From Marinobacter sp. F3R11 (GTDB taxonomy: Bacteria > Pseudomonadota > Gammaproteobacteria > Pseudomonadales > Oleiphilaceae): a DNA stretch of 64,000 nucleotides. Location: the NCBI RefSeq assembly GCF_003318275.1, contig NZ_QOCH01000004.1, forward strand, positions 48,173 through 112,172, written 5' to 3'. The first letter of the stretch is position 1, and every line of letters starts with the position of its first letter. The notes beneath the pieces are model-generated. The model was not told the origin of the DNA, did no database searches, and saw nothing but the letters and a program-made list of their open reading frames with translations. A program made the translations under genes and the position numbers. Positions 8,764 to 18,009 of this stretch are shown one piece after another.

Positions 8764-10926
8764 ATGCTCCTTTATATCGCCGAAAAACCAAGCCTCGGCA
8801 GAGCCATTGCCGCTGCTCTTCCAGCTCCTCACCAAAAGGGCCAGGGCTGGATCCGGTGCGGCCAGGGCAATGAGGCGGTCACGGTAAGCTGGTGTATTGG
8901 CCACCTCCTGGAACCGGCTGAACCCGCCAGCTACAACCCGGCCTGGAAAGCCTGGCGCCAGCACGACCTCCCAATATTCCCCGATAAGTGGCAGGTCACA
9001 CCAAAAGACAATGTGCGTCAGCAGCTTAAAACACTGGAGTCCCTGATCCGGCAGGCTGATACCATAATTCACGCCGGCGACCCCGACAGAGAAGGTCAGC
9101 TACTGGTTGATGAGGTAATTCGCTATTTTGGAACCAAAGCCCCCGTAAAGCGGATACTCATTAATGACCTGACTCCGGCGGCCGTTGCCAGGGCCATACA
9201 GAACCCCAGAGACAACCTGGAGTTTCGCCGGCTTTCCCATTCTGCACTCGCCCGCCAGAGGGCAGACTGGCTCTATGGCATCAACCTCACCCGCTTTTAT
9301 ACGCTGAGCTACCAGCAACAGGGGCAAAAAGGGGTCTATTCCGTCGGGCGTGTTCAAACACCGGTACTGGGGTTGGTGGTAGAGCGGGACAACATCATCG
9401 AAAACTTTGAGCCCAGGCCCTACTTCCGCCTGGAAGCCCGTTTCAAAGCCCAGGAGGATGAAGCGGATCAGCAGGCATTCACCGCACGCTGGCTTCCCGA
9501 TGACCAGTTTCAGGATCACCTGGACGAAGAAAACCGGCTTCTGGACAGAGCAACCGCCGAACAGATTGCTGCTGCAGTAAATAACCGGCCAGGTTCGGTT
9601 GTTGAGTCCCGGTTTCGCGATCGCCCCGAAGCTCCACCTTTGCCACTTTCATTATCTGCGCTGCAGATAGAAGCGGGCCGTCTGTTCCGCATGGGTGCAA
9701 AGGATGTGCTGGATACCGCTCAGAATCTTTACGAGCGCCACCAACTCATAACCTATCCGCGCTCCGATTGCCGATACCTGCCCGAGGGGCACTATGCCCA
9801 GCGCGAGCAGGTTACAGGAGCCATAGGCAGAATCATTCCTGCCCTTGCAGATGCCTGCAACAACGCAGATTTCAATCGCAGAACCGCCGCCTGGAACGAC
9901 AAAAAGGTCGACGCCCACCATGCAATTATTCCAACCAGCCGAACCGCGCCCAACGGTAAACTCAGCGATGCTGAACTAAAAATCTATGGCCTTATCAGCC
10001 GCTATTATCTGATGCAGTTTTCAGCAGATGCCATACACCGTGAAGGCCGGCTTACCGTACGTGTAGCTGAACACAGGTTCCGCGCCACTGAAACGGCTGT
10101 ACTGGAACCGGGCTGGAAAGCACTGGAACTGAAGCTCCGGGACAGCAAACAGGAAGCAGAAAAATCACCTCTGCCACGCCTGGACAAGGGTGAACCGGTA
10201 TTTTGCGAAGACTGCTCCGTGAATGAGCGCAAAACCAAACCTCCACAGCACTTCACCGACGCTACATTGCTGTCGGCGATGACAAACATTGCCCGATTTG
10301 TAACCGACCCCGAGTTGCGAAAAACCCTGCGTGATACCGACGGCCTTGGAACAGAGGCCACCCGTGCGAACATTATCGACACCCTGTTCAAACGGGATTA
10401 CCTGTACAGGGACAGCCGGCATATCCGGGCCACGGACAAAGGCAAGGCCCTGATCAGTGCACTACCGGAATCGGTCAGCAAACCAGACAGAACTGCGGTT
10501 TGGGAAGCAACCCTGGAGGGCGTCCGCAGAGGCGAGGACGACCCCCGTAAATTCCTGGAAACGCTAAAGGCGGAAATCCGTGAATTCATTGGCCCCACTG
10601 TCAATTCGCCATATACCGGAGCACCGACCAAAGCTCCGAACTGCCCCAAATGCCGTGCGCCCATGACGGAGCGGGATGGCAAGTTTGGCCAATTTTATGC
10701 CTGCACACGTTATCCCGATTGCCGCGGCACTCGCCCCATTGAAGATGCGATTCCGAAAGATGGTACCGACCAGAAACCCATCCCCTGCCCCCACTGTTTT
10801 TCCCCCCTGGTTAGACGAAAAGGCAAAAAAGGTTGGTTTTGGGGCTGTAGTAATTTCCCTGCCTGCCGACAAACACTTGATGACGATGACGGGAAACCTG
10901 CCACCCGTTTACGCAAGGCTACATAA
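8764..10926 (+). CDS. topB: DNA topoisomerase III
   Basis: The 720-residue protein is a type IA topoisomerase. The TOPRIM domain starts at residue 1 (L-L-Y-I-A-E-K-P-S-L-G-R-A) and has the D-P-D-R-E-G metal motif. The active-site region I-T-Y-P-R-S-D-C-R-Y-L-P places the catalytic tyrosine at about residue 331. Two C-terminal zinc ribbons of the C-x-x-C type follow (C-P-K-C...C...C and C-P-H-C...C...C). The length is slightly greater than that of E. coli TopB. The enzyme passes single strands to decatenate DNA. It begins 164 bases from the divergent bolA gene and appears monocistronic. Confidence 0.95.
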   Translation: MLLYIAEKPSLGRAIAAALPAPHQKGQGWIRCGQGNEAVTVSWCIGHLLEPAEPASYNPAWKAWRQHDLPIFPDKWQVTPKDNVRQQLKTLESLIRQADTIIHAGDPDREGQLLVDEVIRYFGTKAPVKRILINDLTPAAVARAIQNPRDNLEFRRLSHSALARQRADWLYGINLTRFYTLSYQQQGQKGVYSVGRVQTPVLGLVVERDNIIENFEPRPYFRLEARFKAQEDEADQQAFTARWLPDDQFQDHLDEENRLLDRATAEQIAAAVNNRPGSVVESRFRDRPEAPPLPLSLSALQIEAGRLFRMGAKDVLDTAQNLYERHQLITYPRSDCRYLPEGHYAQREQVTGAIGRIIPALADACNNADFNRRTAAWNDKKVDAHHAIIPTSRTAPNGKLSDAELKIYGLISRYYLMQFSADAIHREGRLTVRVAEHRFRATETAVLEPGWKALELKLRDSKQEAEKSPLPRLDKGEPVFCEDCSVNERKTKPPQHFTDATLLSAMTNIARFVTDPELRKTLRDTDGLGTEATRANIIDTLFKRDYLYRDSRHIRATDKGKALISALPESVSKPDRTAVWEATLEGVRRGEDDPRKFLETLKAEIREFIGPTVNSPYTGAPTKAPNCPKCRAPMTERDGKFGQFYACTRYPDCRGTRPIEDAIPKDGTDQKPIPCPHCFSPLVRRKGKKGWFWGCSNFPACRQTLDDDDGKPATRLRKAT

Positions 10927-11040
10927 CGAAACTGAATACCGCTCAGCATTTTGTGACAATTAATTGATATGGCAGGACATACTGTATCGCTTACAGCGAA
11001 ACAGAATCGCAACGTGACATCATTTACACCAGGAGGCGCA

Positions 11041-11793
11041 ATGCGCATTGCTCTGCTTGAAGACCAACAGGAACAGGCGCAGCATATCCAGTCAATATTG
11101 TCTGAGCGCGGCCATCACTGCGACAGTTTTCCGACGGGACAGAGCTTTCTCAGTGCTGTACTACACCGTAGCTATGACCTGATGATTCTTGACTGGCAGA
11201 TTCCTGACATGACTGGCATCGACGTTCTGAAAAGCGTCAGAGCCCAGATCAACTGGCCGATCCCTGTCCTGTTTCTGACCCAGCGCGATAGTGAATCCGA
11301 TATTGTCGAAGCTCTTGACGCGGGCGCAGATGATTTTCTCGCGAAACCTGCCCGGGCCGCAGAACTGGTTGCCCGTATTAACGCCCTGGCACGTCGTGCC
11401 AATCCGAACAATGAAAAAGAAGTCCTTAAATACGGGCCCTTTGAGGTCAATACACAGCAAAGGACCATTGCCCTCCACGGTGAACAGCTTACGTTGACCG
11501 ACAAAGACTTTGACCTGACCCTGTTCCTGTTTCAGAACCAGTGCCGCCTGCTCACCCGGGAAGTGCTTCTGGAACGAGTGTGGGGGCTCGCGCGGGATAT
11601 CAATACCCGAACCGTAGACACACACATGAGCCGCCTGCGGCGCCGACTGGGCCTGAACCCGGAAAATGGTTTCCGCATCAAGACAATCTACCAGCGTGGC
11701 TACCGTCTGGAAGCTATGACGGCCGAAATTGTAGATGGAGACCTGGCAGGAACACCGGAAGCAAACCAGGAAGTGCAAGTACAGAATGACTGA
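11041..11793 (+). CDS. OmpR/PhoB-type response regulator
   Basis: The start at 11041 has an AGGAGG site 4-9 bases upstream, so the longer frame from 10969 is rejected. Residues 1-115 are a receiver domain with acidic pocket E7-D8, phospho-acceptor D51 (M-I-L-D-W-Q-I-P) and the conserved lysine in F-L-A-K-P. Residues about 130-225 are a winged-helix DNA-binding domain (V-N-T-Q-Q-R-T-I, L-T-D-K-D-F-D-L-T, R-T-V-D-T-H-M-S-R-L-R-R-R-L-G). It overlaps the LysM-FecR gene by 8 bases and is two genes upstream of a CHASE2 histidine kinase, its likely partner. Confidence 0.92.
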   Translation: MRIALLEDQQEQAQHIQSILSERGHHCDSFPTGQSFLSAVLHRSYDLMILDWQIPDMTGIDVLKSVRAQINWPIPVLFLTQRDSESDIVEALDAGADDFLAKPARAAELVARINALARRANPNNEKEVLKYGPFEVNTQQRTIALHGEQLTLTDKDFDLTLFLFQNQCRLLTREVLLERVWGLARDINTRTVDTHMSRLRRRLGLNPENGFRIKTIYQRGYRLEAMTAEIVDGDLAGTPEANQEVQVQND

Positions 11794-13423
11794 ATATCGA
11801 ATATCGTATGTCACCAAAGCATGTCTGATACTGGCCCTTCTGACGCTGGGCATGCCTGCATGGGCCGAGTTGTCCATTACCCGGGGGTCAGCGACCACAG
11901 CCATAAATCCTGCCAGCAACCTGATGCCCGAGTGGACTTATACCCTGAGGTCCGGCGAGAGCTTTGCCGAAGCGGCCAATGATCTGTTGGCCAAAAGTTA
12001 TAGCCCCGGCCAGTTGCTTCAATACAACTCAATTCAGAATCCCGCCACACTTGGAGAAGGCGATCGCATTCACATCCCTCTGTCCTGGCTGAAGAGACAA
12101 CCCGACCCGGCGCGCGCCTCCTCGGTTTCTGGCAACGTTCAATTGATATCGGGTATCGATGGCCGGAAAAAACGTCTGACGAAGGACACGCTGATAAGGG
12201 TTGGAGATGAAGTGCTTTCTGGAACAGGCGCCGCAACCATCACCCTGGCGGATGGTTCGGAAGTCCGCCTCTCCCCGGATTCCAGGCTGATATTCAACCG
12301 CCTGACCCAGTATGGTAAGTCCGGCATGGTCGACACCCGGCTCAGACTGAGCCGGGGAGAGGTCCACACACGTGTAAAGCCGGTCATTAGTGGCGGCGCC
12401 CGCTTCGAAATTGAGACTCCATCTGCCATTGCCGCAGTGCGCGGCACCGCATTCTCACTGCAGACCGGCCCGGAAGGCACGAGCCTGCAGGTAATCGAAG
12501 GGGTGGTTGATTTCGGAGCGCCAAACCAGAATCAGCGCATTCCGGCCGGCTACAGCGCAACCGTCAGTAGCGGCAGCCACAGCACACTGAGCATACGCAA
12601 GATGCCACCGGCACCGAAAATTAACCCGCTGCCTCCGATACTCACCCAGCTACCGGCAGAGATGACCTGGCAACAAAACCCGGCAACCAGCTATCGCCTG
12701 GATATTTTTGAAACCGATAGCGGGCTTTGGGTTGAGAGCAGAAAAGTCAGTGGCAACAGCTTCAACATAAGCCGTCTGGACAACGGCCCGTACGAAATTC
12801 ACCTGGCGGCTCTGGACCAGCAAGGCATGGCAGGAATGCCCGACATACTGCCAATAGAGGTAGATTTGCAAGCCAGCACAGCCAGCCTGCTGACACCGGA
12901 AAACGGAGACAGCGTGAATGACGACATGCCCGAATTCCGCTGGACACTCAACGGAAAAAATGAAGTGGCCCGGGTAGAGATTGCAGAAGACGAAGCCTTC
13001 AGGAACCTTGTAGCCACCAGCGAATGGGCACCAGAAACAACAGCCCTGCCATCGCGACCTCTGAGCCCTGGCCAGTACTACTGGCGTGTGGTTACAGAAG
13101 CCGGCGGAAATTCGGTGGCAACAACGCAACCGCGCAAACTCATCGTAAACGGAACACTCCCTCCGGTGCGCATCATCAGTATCAATTACATCGACAGCCA
13201 GGTTCGCGTGTTCTGGCAAAAGGTTGATACCGCTGTCAGCTACCGTATGCAACTGGCGGAAGAGCCAGGTTTCCGTAACGTTATCAAGGAAGCAACGCTG
13301 CCAGATACCACAGCGGCCTTGCGTCTTATTCCCGGAAGACGGTATTTTGTGCGCTTGAAAGCTCTTTCTGACGGCCCGCTACAAAGTCGCTGGGGACCAG
13401 GGAGGGAATTGTACCTGGAATAA
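11786..13423 (+). CDS. secreted LysM-FecR domain protein with C-terminal Ig/FN3-like modules
   Basis: The ATG at 11786 overlaps the regulator stop and gives 545 residues with a signal peptide ending A-W-A (about residue 27). A LysM-like domain (Y-T-L-R-S-G-E-S-F...G-D-R-I-H-I-P) spans about residues 48-100 and should bind peptidoglycan. A FecR domain follows (about 120-260: V-G-D-E-V-L-S-G-T-G, A-D-G-S-E-V-R-L-S-P, R-G-T-A-F-S-L, I-E-G-V-V-D-F). Two or three beta-sandwich repeats complete the protein (for example F-R-W-T-L-N-G and Y-Y-W-R-V-V). FecR domains of this soluble type are common beside CHASE2 and adenylate/histidine kinase genes, where they probably act as periplasmic signal modulators. 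It sits between the response regulator and the kinase. Confidence 0.88.
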   Translation: MTEYRISYVTKACLILALLTLGMPAWAELSITRGSATTAINPASNLMPEWTYTLRSGESFAEAANDLLAKSYSPGQLLQYNSIQNPATLGEGDRIHIPLSWLKRQPDPARASSVSGNVQLISGIDGRKKRLTKDTLIRVGDEVLSGTGAATITLADGSEVRLSPDSRLIFNRLTQYGKSGMVDTRLRLSRGEVHTRVKPVISGGARFEIETPSAIAAVRGTAFSLQTGPEGTSLQVIEGVVDFGAPNQNQRIPAGYSATVSSGSHSTLSIRKMPPAPKINPLPPILTQLPAEMTWQQNPATSYRLDIFETDSGLWVESRKVSGNSFNISRLDNGPYEIHLAALDQQGMAGMPDILPIEVDLQASTASLLTPENGDSVNDDMPEFRWTLNGKNEVARVEIAEDEAFRNLVATSEWAPETTALPSRPLSPGQYYWRVVTEAGGNSVATTQPRKLIVNGTLPPVRIISINYIDSQVRVFWQKVDTAVSYRMQLAEEPGFRNVIKEATLPDTTAALRLIPGRRYFVRLKALSDGPLQSRWGPGRELYLE

Positions 13424-13456
13424 TATCTTGACCGATCAACACCTACAGCAGAACTC

Positions 13457-16024
13457 ATGACCCGGGACAGGCCGCCTATTAAAACAACACCATGGACACT
13501 CGGCACGGCACTCCTGTTGATATTCCTGTTGGCAGAGTTAACAGCGCTGCCGCAACGTGTTGACTACTGGCTTCTTGACTCTGCAATGCTCGCCAGCGCT
13601 CCTGACGTGTCCCCCAACGTAGTCATTGTTGCGATTGATGATCTGAGCCTGGCTCAACAAGGTCGCTGGCCCTGGCCACGAAAAACCCACGCAGCGCTTA
13701 TCAGGAAACTCCACCAGGCCGGTGCCGATACCATCGTATTCGACATTCTCTTCCCGGAGCCATCCCCGGACGATGCCGAGTTCCAACGGGCCATGGAGGC
13801 CCACGGCAGGGTCATTCTGCCCGTCCATATATCGCCTCCCAGCTCACGCCTGCTTCTCAGTGAACAGTTTCCTGCAAGCGACCTTATTACTGCCGCTTCA
13901 GGCCTTGGGCATGCGCACATAGAACTCGATCATGACGGAATTGCCAGGGGCCTTTATCTATTCAACGGAATGACTCGCCAACTCTGGCCAGCTCTGGGGC
14001 TCGCAGCCTCCGGTGTCAGCTCCAGGCAACCCGACTCTCAGGGTCTGCCGCCATTTGTAAATGTACGCGAAGATTATCGGATCGTTCCTCTAGCAGGCGG
14101 TGCCGGCACACTGCCGACTTATTCTTACACCGATGTCCTCAATACGCCGGCGATTGCCGAGGTGTTTGAAGGCAAAACCGTGTTTGTCGGCGCCACTGCC
14201 GCAGGGTTGGGAGACATTCTGCCAACACCCTCCACGGGGCACAGCAGGCCAATATCCGGAGTGGAGTTCCACGCCAATATATTCTCTGCGAATCAGCAAG
14301 CAAGACTCATCAGCCCTGCACCAGCATGGACAGGAATACTTCTGGCCCTCATTGCCCTGATAATACTGGCAAAGCTCTTACCCCGCATGCGCCCTGCCCG
14401 CACGCTGTTTGCGTGCATTGCGGCTGGCGCGGCAATAACCTGCCTGTGCGTCTTCACACTAACAAATCTCCAGATCTGGCTTCCGGCTGCCCATGCCCTG
14501 ATCATTCCCCTGTTCGCCTTTCCCATAGCCAGCGGCCTGCGTCTGGCTATGGCTAATCAATTCCTCAACCGGCAATTGGGTGAGCTGGCTCGCAGTCCCC
14601 GGGTATCTTTACCAAATCTATCAAAACGGCCACTGACACTGCTTCTCGAACAACTCCAGGCACTGTTTCAGCCGGAGGGTTGGTTATTGATGGAAAATAA
14701 CATCACCCTCGCCACCTGCAATCTTGGACCCGCCGATATTCCGGATAGCCTGAAACCCGGGCGGTGGCATAACGAGGGAAACCGGAGCTGGCTTCGACTT
14801 AACCGCGGCAACATCAGCTACACGCTTGGTCTTACATTGCCCAATGATCTGAGCATGGAAGCCACGCATCGCTACCTGTGCCGACTGAAACTTGCAGACT
14901 CTGACCCGGCAGAAGAATTGCTCGGGCCCGGCGAGAATATTTCAGCACGGATCGAACGCATCAAAGTGGCCACTGAACGGCTCAACCACATGCATGAGTT
15001 TATCCGCCGCAGCTTTGAGCGCATGCCAGATGGCATCATCGTTACCGATGAACTTGGTATCATCCGCCTTGCCAATGGCCATATTGAAGAGTGGTTCGGA
15101 GAGCCTATGCCCAGTCTGGAGGGACTCCCTCTGACCCGGCTTCTGGAAGGTCATGATCCCCGCGAAACCCCGCCCTGGCACGAAACTGTCTCGGAAACGC
15201 TCACGCTGCTGCAAAGCCGGACGGTGGATCTGCAAATCCGGGAAAAAGACTTTCTCATTCACTTCGCCCCTTTTGCCCTTCCGGACAGCACTCAATACGG
15301 CATTATTGCCAATATTTCAGACATCTCGGAACTCCGTGAACAACAGCGCCAACACCGTGAGGCAATTGACTTTATTTCCCACGATGTGCGCTCACCACTG
15401 GTGTCACAACTGGCACTGATAGAACAATTGAAACGTGACCCCACTCATATCGATCAAAACCAACTGGAACAGCTGGGACGACTGGCAAGAAGAAGTTATC
15501 ACCTGGCTGAAGAGTTTGTTCAGCTTGCACGTGCCGAACAACTGACAGAAACCCGTTTTTATGAGTGCGAATTTCTGGCCATTGTTGAAAATGCCCGTGA
15601 CAGCGTGAGCGAGCAGGCGCTGGAAAAACACATCCAGCTGCAGTTACAAGGTACCGAAGATCTGTGGCTAAGAGGGAATGCCGAATTACTTGAGCGCGCA
15701 GTTATTAACCTGCTTACCAACGCCGTACAATACAGCCCTGCCGGCTCAGCTGTGAGCCTGCAAGTGTTTCGCGCAGGGCATCAGGCATGTCTCACGATTG
15801 CAGATGACGGCTTTGGAATAGATCCAGAGGAACTGCCTTATCTTTTCGACCGTTACCGACGCCAGAAAAGCAGCGAACTTGCAGGTATTCACGGTACAGG
15901 CCTGGGGCTGTCGTTCGTAAAAACAGTAGTCGAGAAACACCGGGGTGAAATTTATGTGGTTTCCACCCCTGGAGAAGGCTCAACTTTTACACTGAAACTG
16001 CCCACTGTAGATCCGGTGTCATGA
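13457..16024 (+). CDS. CHASE2-domain sensor histidine kinase
   Basis: The 855-residue protein has an N-terminal transmembrane helix, a large periplasmic CHASE2 domain (about residues 30-290: V-V-I-V-A-I-D-D, G-R-W-P-W-P-R, V-F-D-I-L-F, F-V-G-A-T-A, G-V-E-F-H-A-N), and three closely spaced transmembrane helices (about 290-370). Next is a PAS region (E-R-M-P-D-G-I-I-V-T-D), then HisKA with the phospho-accepting His in F-I-S-H-D-V-R-S-P-L near residue 640. The HATPase_c domain has N-L-L-T-N-A, D-D-G-F-G-I and G-T-G-L-G-L-S motifs. It follows the LysM-FecR gene by 33 bases. With the response regulator it forms a plausible envelope-stress pathway; the signal is unknown. Confidence 0.92.
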   Translation: MTRDRPPIKTTPWTLGTALLLIFLLAELTALPQRVDYWLLDSAMLASAPDVSPNVVIVAIDDLSLAQQGRWPWPRKTHAALIRKLHQAGADTIVFDILFPEPSPDDAEFQRAMEAHGRVILPVHISPPSSRLLLSEQFPASDLITAASGLGHAHIELDHDGIARGLYLFNGMTRQLWPALGLAASGVSSRQPDSQGLPPFVNVREDYRIVPLAGGAGTLPTYSYTDVLNTPAIAEVFEGKTVFVGATAAGLGDILPTPSTGHSRPISGVEFHANIFSANQQARLISPAPAWTGILLALIALIILAKLLPRMRPARTLFACIAAGAAITCLCVFTLTNLQIWLPAAHALIIPLFAFPIASGLRLAMANQFLNRQLGELARSPRVSLPNLSKRPLTLLLEQLQALFQPEGWLLMENNITLATCNLGPADIPDSLKPGRWHNEGNRSWLRLNRGNISYTLGLTLPNDLSMEATHRYLCRLKLADSDPAEELLGPGENISARIERIKVATERLNHMHEFIRRSFERMPDGIIVTDELGIIRLANGHIEEWFGEPMPSLEGLPLTRLLEGHDPRETPPWHETVSETLTLLQSRTVDLQIREKDFLIHFAPFALPDSTQYGIIANISDISELREQQRQHREAIDFISHDVRSPLVSQLALIEQLKRDPTHIDQNQLEQLGRLARRSYHLAEEFVQLARAEQLTETRFYECEFLAIVENARDSVSEQALEKHIQLQLQGTEDLWLRGNAELLERAVINLLTNAVQYSPAGSAVSLQVFRAGHQACLTIADDGFGIDPEELPYLFDRYRRQKSSELAGIHGTGLGLSFVKTVVEKHRGEIYVVSTPGEGSTFTLKLPTVDPVS

Positions 16025-16061
16025 CCACATTGGCTTACGGCGTGGATAGCCCGGACTGCAA

Positions 16062-16508
16062 TCAGGATTTGATTTCCTTGTCCACAACTTCTGAGGGAGC
16101 ACTCAAAAGGCCATTGTTATCCTGAACAAGGATAGTAAAGTACCAGACTCCGGCATCCAGCCCGGTCACTTTGTGTGTCATGTTGGCCTCCTCCTGAGCG
16201 TTGGAAATAATAACCTCCCGGTCAAGGTTATCGGCATCCTGGCCATAGCGGATGATGTACTTATCCAGCTCAGCCATTTTGATTCCTTCACCGTTTACAC
16301 GGCTGTCAGGCGCACTCCAGCTCAACACTGCTGATTTCTCTTGCTCGGGAACCGCCGGCAGACTCACGGTATTCTCGGTATCGCTCGCGGCAGAACCAGA
16401 AACAGTGCCGGAACTGGCAGAGTCAGAACCACCGCCACACCCTGTAAGCAAAACTCCGAAGGCAAACGCGGCTATCCATGCCTGTGACACTTTAATGACG
16501 CGTTTCAT
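16062..16508 (-). CDS. small lipoprotein with one fibronectin III-like domain
   Basis: From the ATG at 16508 the protein has 148 residues. The lipobox L-L-T-G-C places the lipidated Cys at 24, followed by a Gly/Ser linker. A single FN3-like domain (A-V-L-S-W-S-A-P...Y-I-I-R-Y-G...V-T-G-L-D-A-G-V-W-Y-F-T-I) fills the rest. The upstream ATG at 16586 would bury the signal peptide and is unlikely. It converges on the CHASE2 kinase gene. Its function is unknown. Confidence 0.75.
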   Translation of the reverse strand: MKRVIKVSQAWIAAFAFGVLLTGCGGGSDSASSGTVSGSAASDTENTVSLPAVPEQEKSAVLSWSAPDSRVNGEGIKMAELDKYIIRYGQDADNLDREVIISNAQEEANMTHKVTGLDAGVWYFTILVQDNNGLLSAPSEVVDKEIKS

Positions 16509-16809
16509 AGTATTTTTACACCAATATATCGTCGAATTTGTTAAATCATACAAAACGCGCTCGATTATCGATGTGAATCTCGTCATCCCTCCAGTTAAAA
16601 AATCGTCAATATTCCGTCAGAAAATCGTAATAAAACCCTTAAACTGACGTTAGTTGCTGATTATTCAGGCAATTTTTTGCCTGACCATTATTGCGGGGGA
16701 TGCCACGGGGGGAGAGGACCACTACCAATGTCTGGTATGGGGTTGTATTCATACACAAAAAAGGTTTCGCCACAAATCAGAACCAAGGGAGCATAACCGG
16801 GACTTCCCT
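16509..16809. other. intergenic region upstream of the lipoprotein gene
   Basis: This is about 300 bases between the start of the lipoprotein gene and the 3' end of nnrS. It is AT-rich near 16510-16660, where the lipoprotein promoter must lie. I see no further gene, clear hairpin terminator or RNA. Confidence 0.4.
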
Positions 16810-18009
16810 TCAGCCCGGTTGCCCATCGGCCCGGGCATTAACCAGAAAACCGGCGTAACCAGCCAGGTACAGACCGAACCCGACAAACCAGAACAGAAAT
16901 GGCAAGCCGACGCCCGCCAACAGATACATTTCAGGCCACCAGACAGGAACCAGAGTTCGCAGCAATGCAGTGAAGACAACCATAAACAATGCCGGCCATA
17001 TTATTCCGGGCAGCAAAAGGGCGCGGCCGGTGTGCCTCAGGCCAGCGATACAGAATACTGCAAGAATGGCCGTACCTACCGCCCCGACTGAAAGCGCATG
17101 GCGGCCGGCATAACCCGGCAAGCCATCCACCAAAGCGCTGACACCTACCAGAACAAGGCCTGCCACCATCCAGCAGTATGCGGTCGTCAATAACAGCAGG
17201 TACAGCCTTCCCATTGCCTTTCCCCACGGCCATTCACTTAACCTGTCGGCCTGAGCTGCAGCAGCCGCTAACGCAACCCATCCCGTAACAGGGTGGCCCG
17301 GGGCCAGCATATCCGCCACCACATAGGCAATAAGCGCAGTAATCGCCAGATATTCACGGGCCGGCGTTAACCGGAGAGGCGCAGCTTGTCCGGTTTCTTT
17401 TGTCGCAGCCATCGCCACCACCCGCACAATACGCGACGCGGTAAGCGCAATGAGAACAAGCAGGATGTTAACGGCAGTATTCAGGAGAACCAGGGGCGGT
17501 AACACCAGGCCGGGCCAAAGCCAGCCCAGGTAGAACACCCCCTGAACCAGTACAAACGCCAGCAACACCAGACCAATACTCAGGTGACGACGTCCTCCCT
17601 CAGACAACAACGCAGGCAGTGCCCAGAAGATCAAAGAGAGTGGAAAGGCAAAGTTCACAGCTGCAACCAAAACCTCCGGCAAACTAGCCGACATCCAGAA
17701 TCCAAGCCGGCCCAGCAACCAGAGAACAACCAGAGCCGCCAGCGTTTTACCCTTGATCGGCTGCACGCTGGCCCATGAAGGAATCGAGGTCAACAGAAAG
17801 CCGGCCAGGGCAGCAGTCGCAAACCCGAAAAGCATTTCATGTCCATGCCATTCAAGAGGCGTCATCGCCATGGGCAAAGTGAATTGCTGTAGCAGCGAGC
17901 CCACCCATGGAATCAAAGCAATCGGTGCATAGGCAGCAGCCAATAAAAAAAACGGGCGGAACCCATAGGCAAGCCAGGGACTCTGGAAAACCGAATGAAA
18001 AGACTTCAT
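16810..18009 (-). CDS. nnrS: NnrS family membrane protein
   Basis: The 399-residue protein is hydrophobic throughout, with about 12 predicted membrane segments. It has the family N-terminus (Y-G-F-R-P-F-F-L-L-A-A, W-H-G-H-E-M-L-F-G-F-A, A-G-F-L-L-T-S-I-P-S-W). Conserved His residues in H-G-H-E fit the haem and copper binding reported for NnrS, which protects against nitrosative stress and is often tied to denitrification. Its start overlaps the stop of the binding-protein gene by four bases, so it is the last gene of a coupled ABC operon. That is not the usual nitric oxide-regulated setting. Confidence 0.9.
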   Translation of the reverse strand: MKSFHSVFQSPWLAYGFRPFFLLAAAYAPIALIPWVGSLLQQFTLPMAMTPLEWHGHEMLFGFATAALAGFLLTSIPSWASVQPIKGKTLAALVVLWLLGRLGFWMSASLPEVLVAAVNFAFPLSLIFWALPALLSEGGRRHLSIGLVLLAFVLVQGVFYLGWLWPGLVLPPLVLLNTAVNILLVLIALTASRIVRVVAMAATKETGQAAPLRLTPAREYLAITALIAYVVADMLAPGHPVTGWVALAAAAAQADRLSEWPWGKAMGRLYLLLLTTAYCWMVAGLVLVGVSALVDGLPGYAGRHALSVGAVGTAILAVFCIAGLRHTGRALLLPGIIWPALFMVVFTALLRTLVPVWWPEMYLLAGVGLPFLFWFVGFGLYLAGYAGFLVNARADGQPG

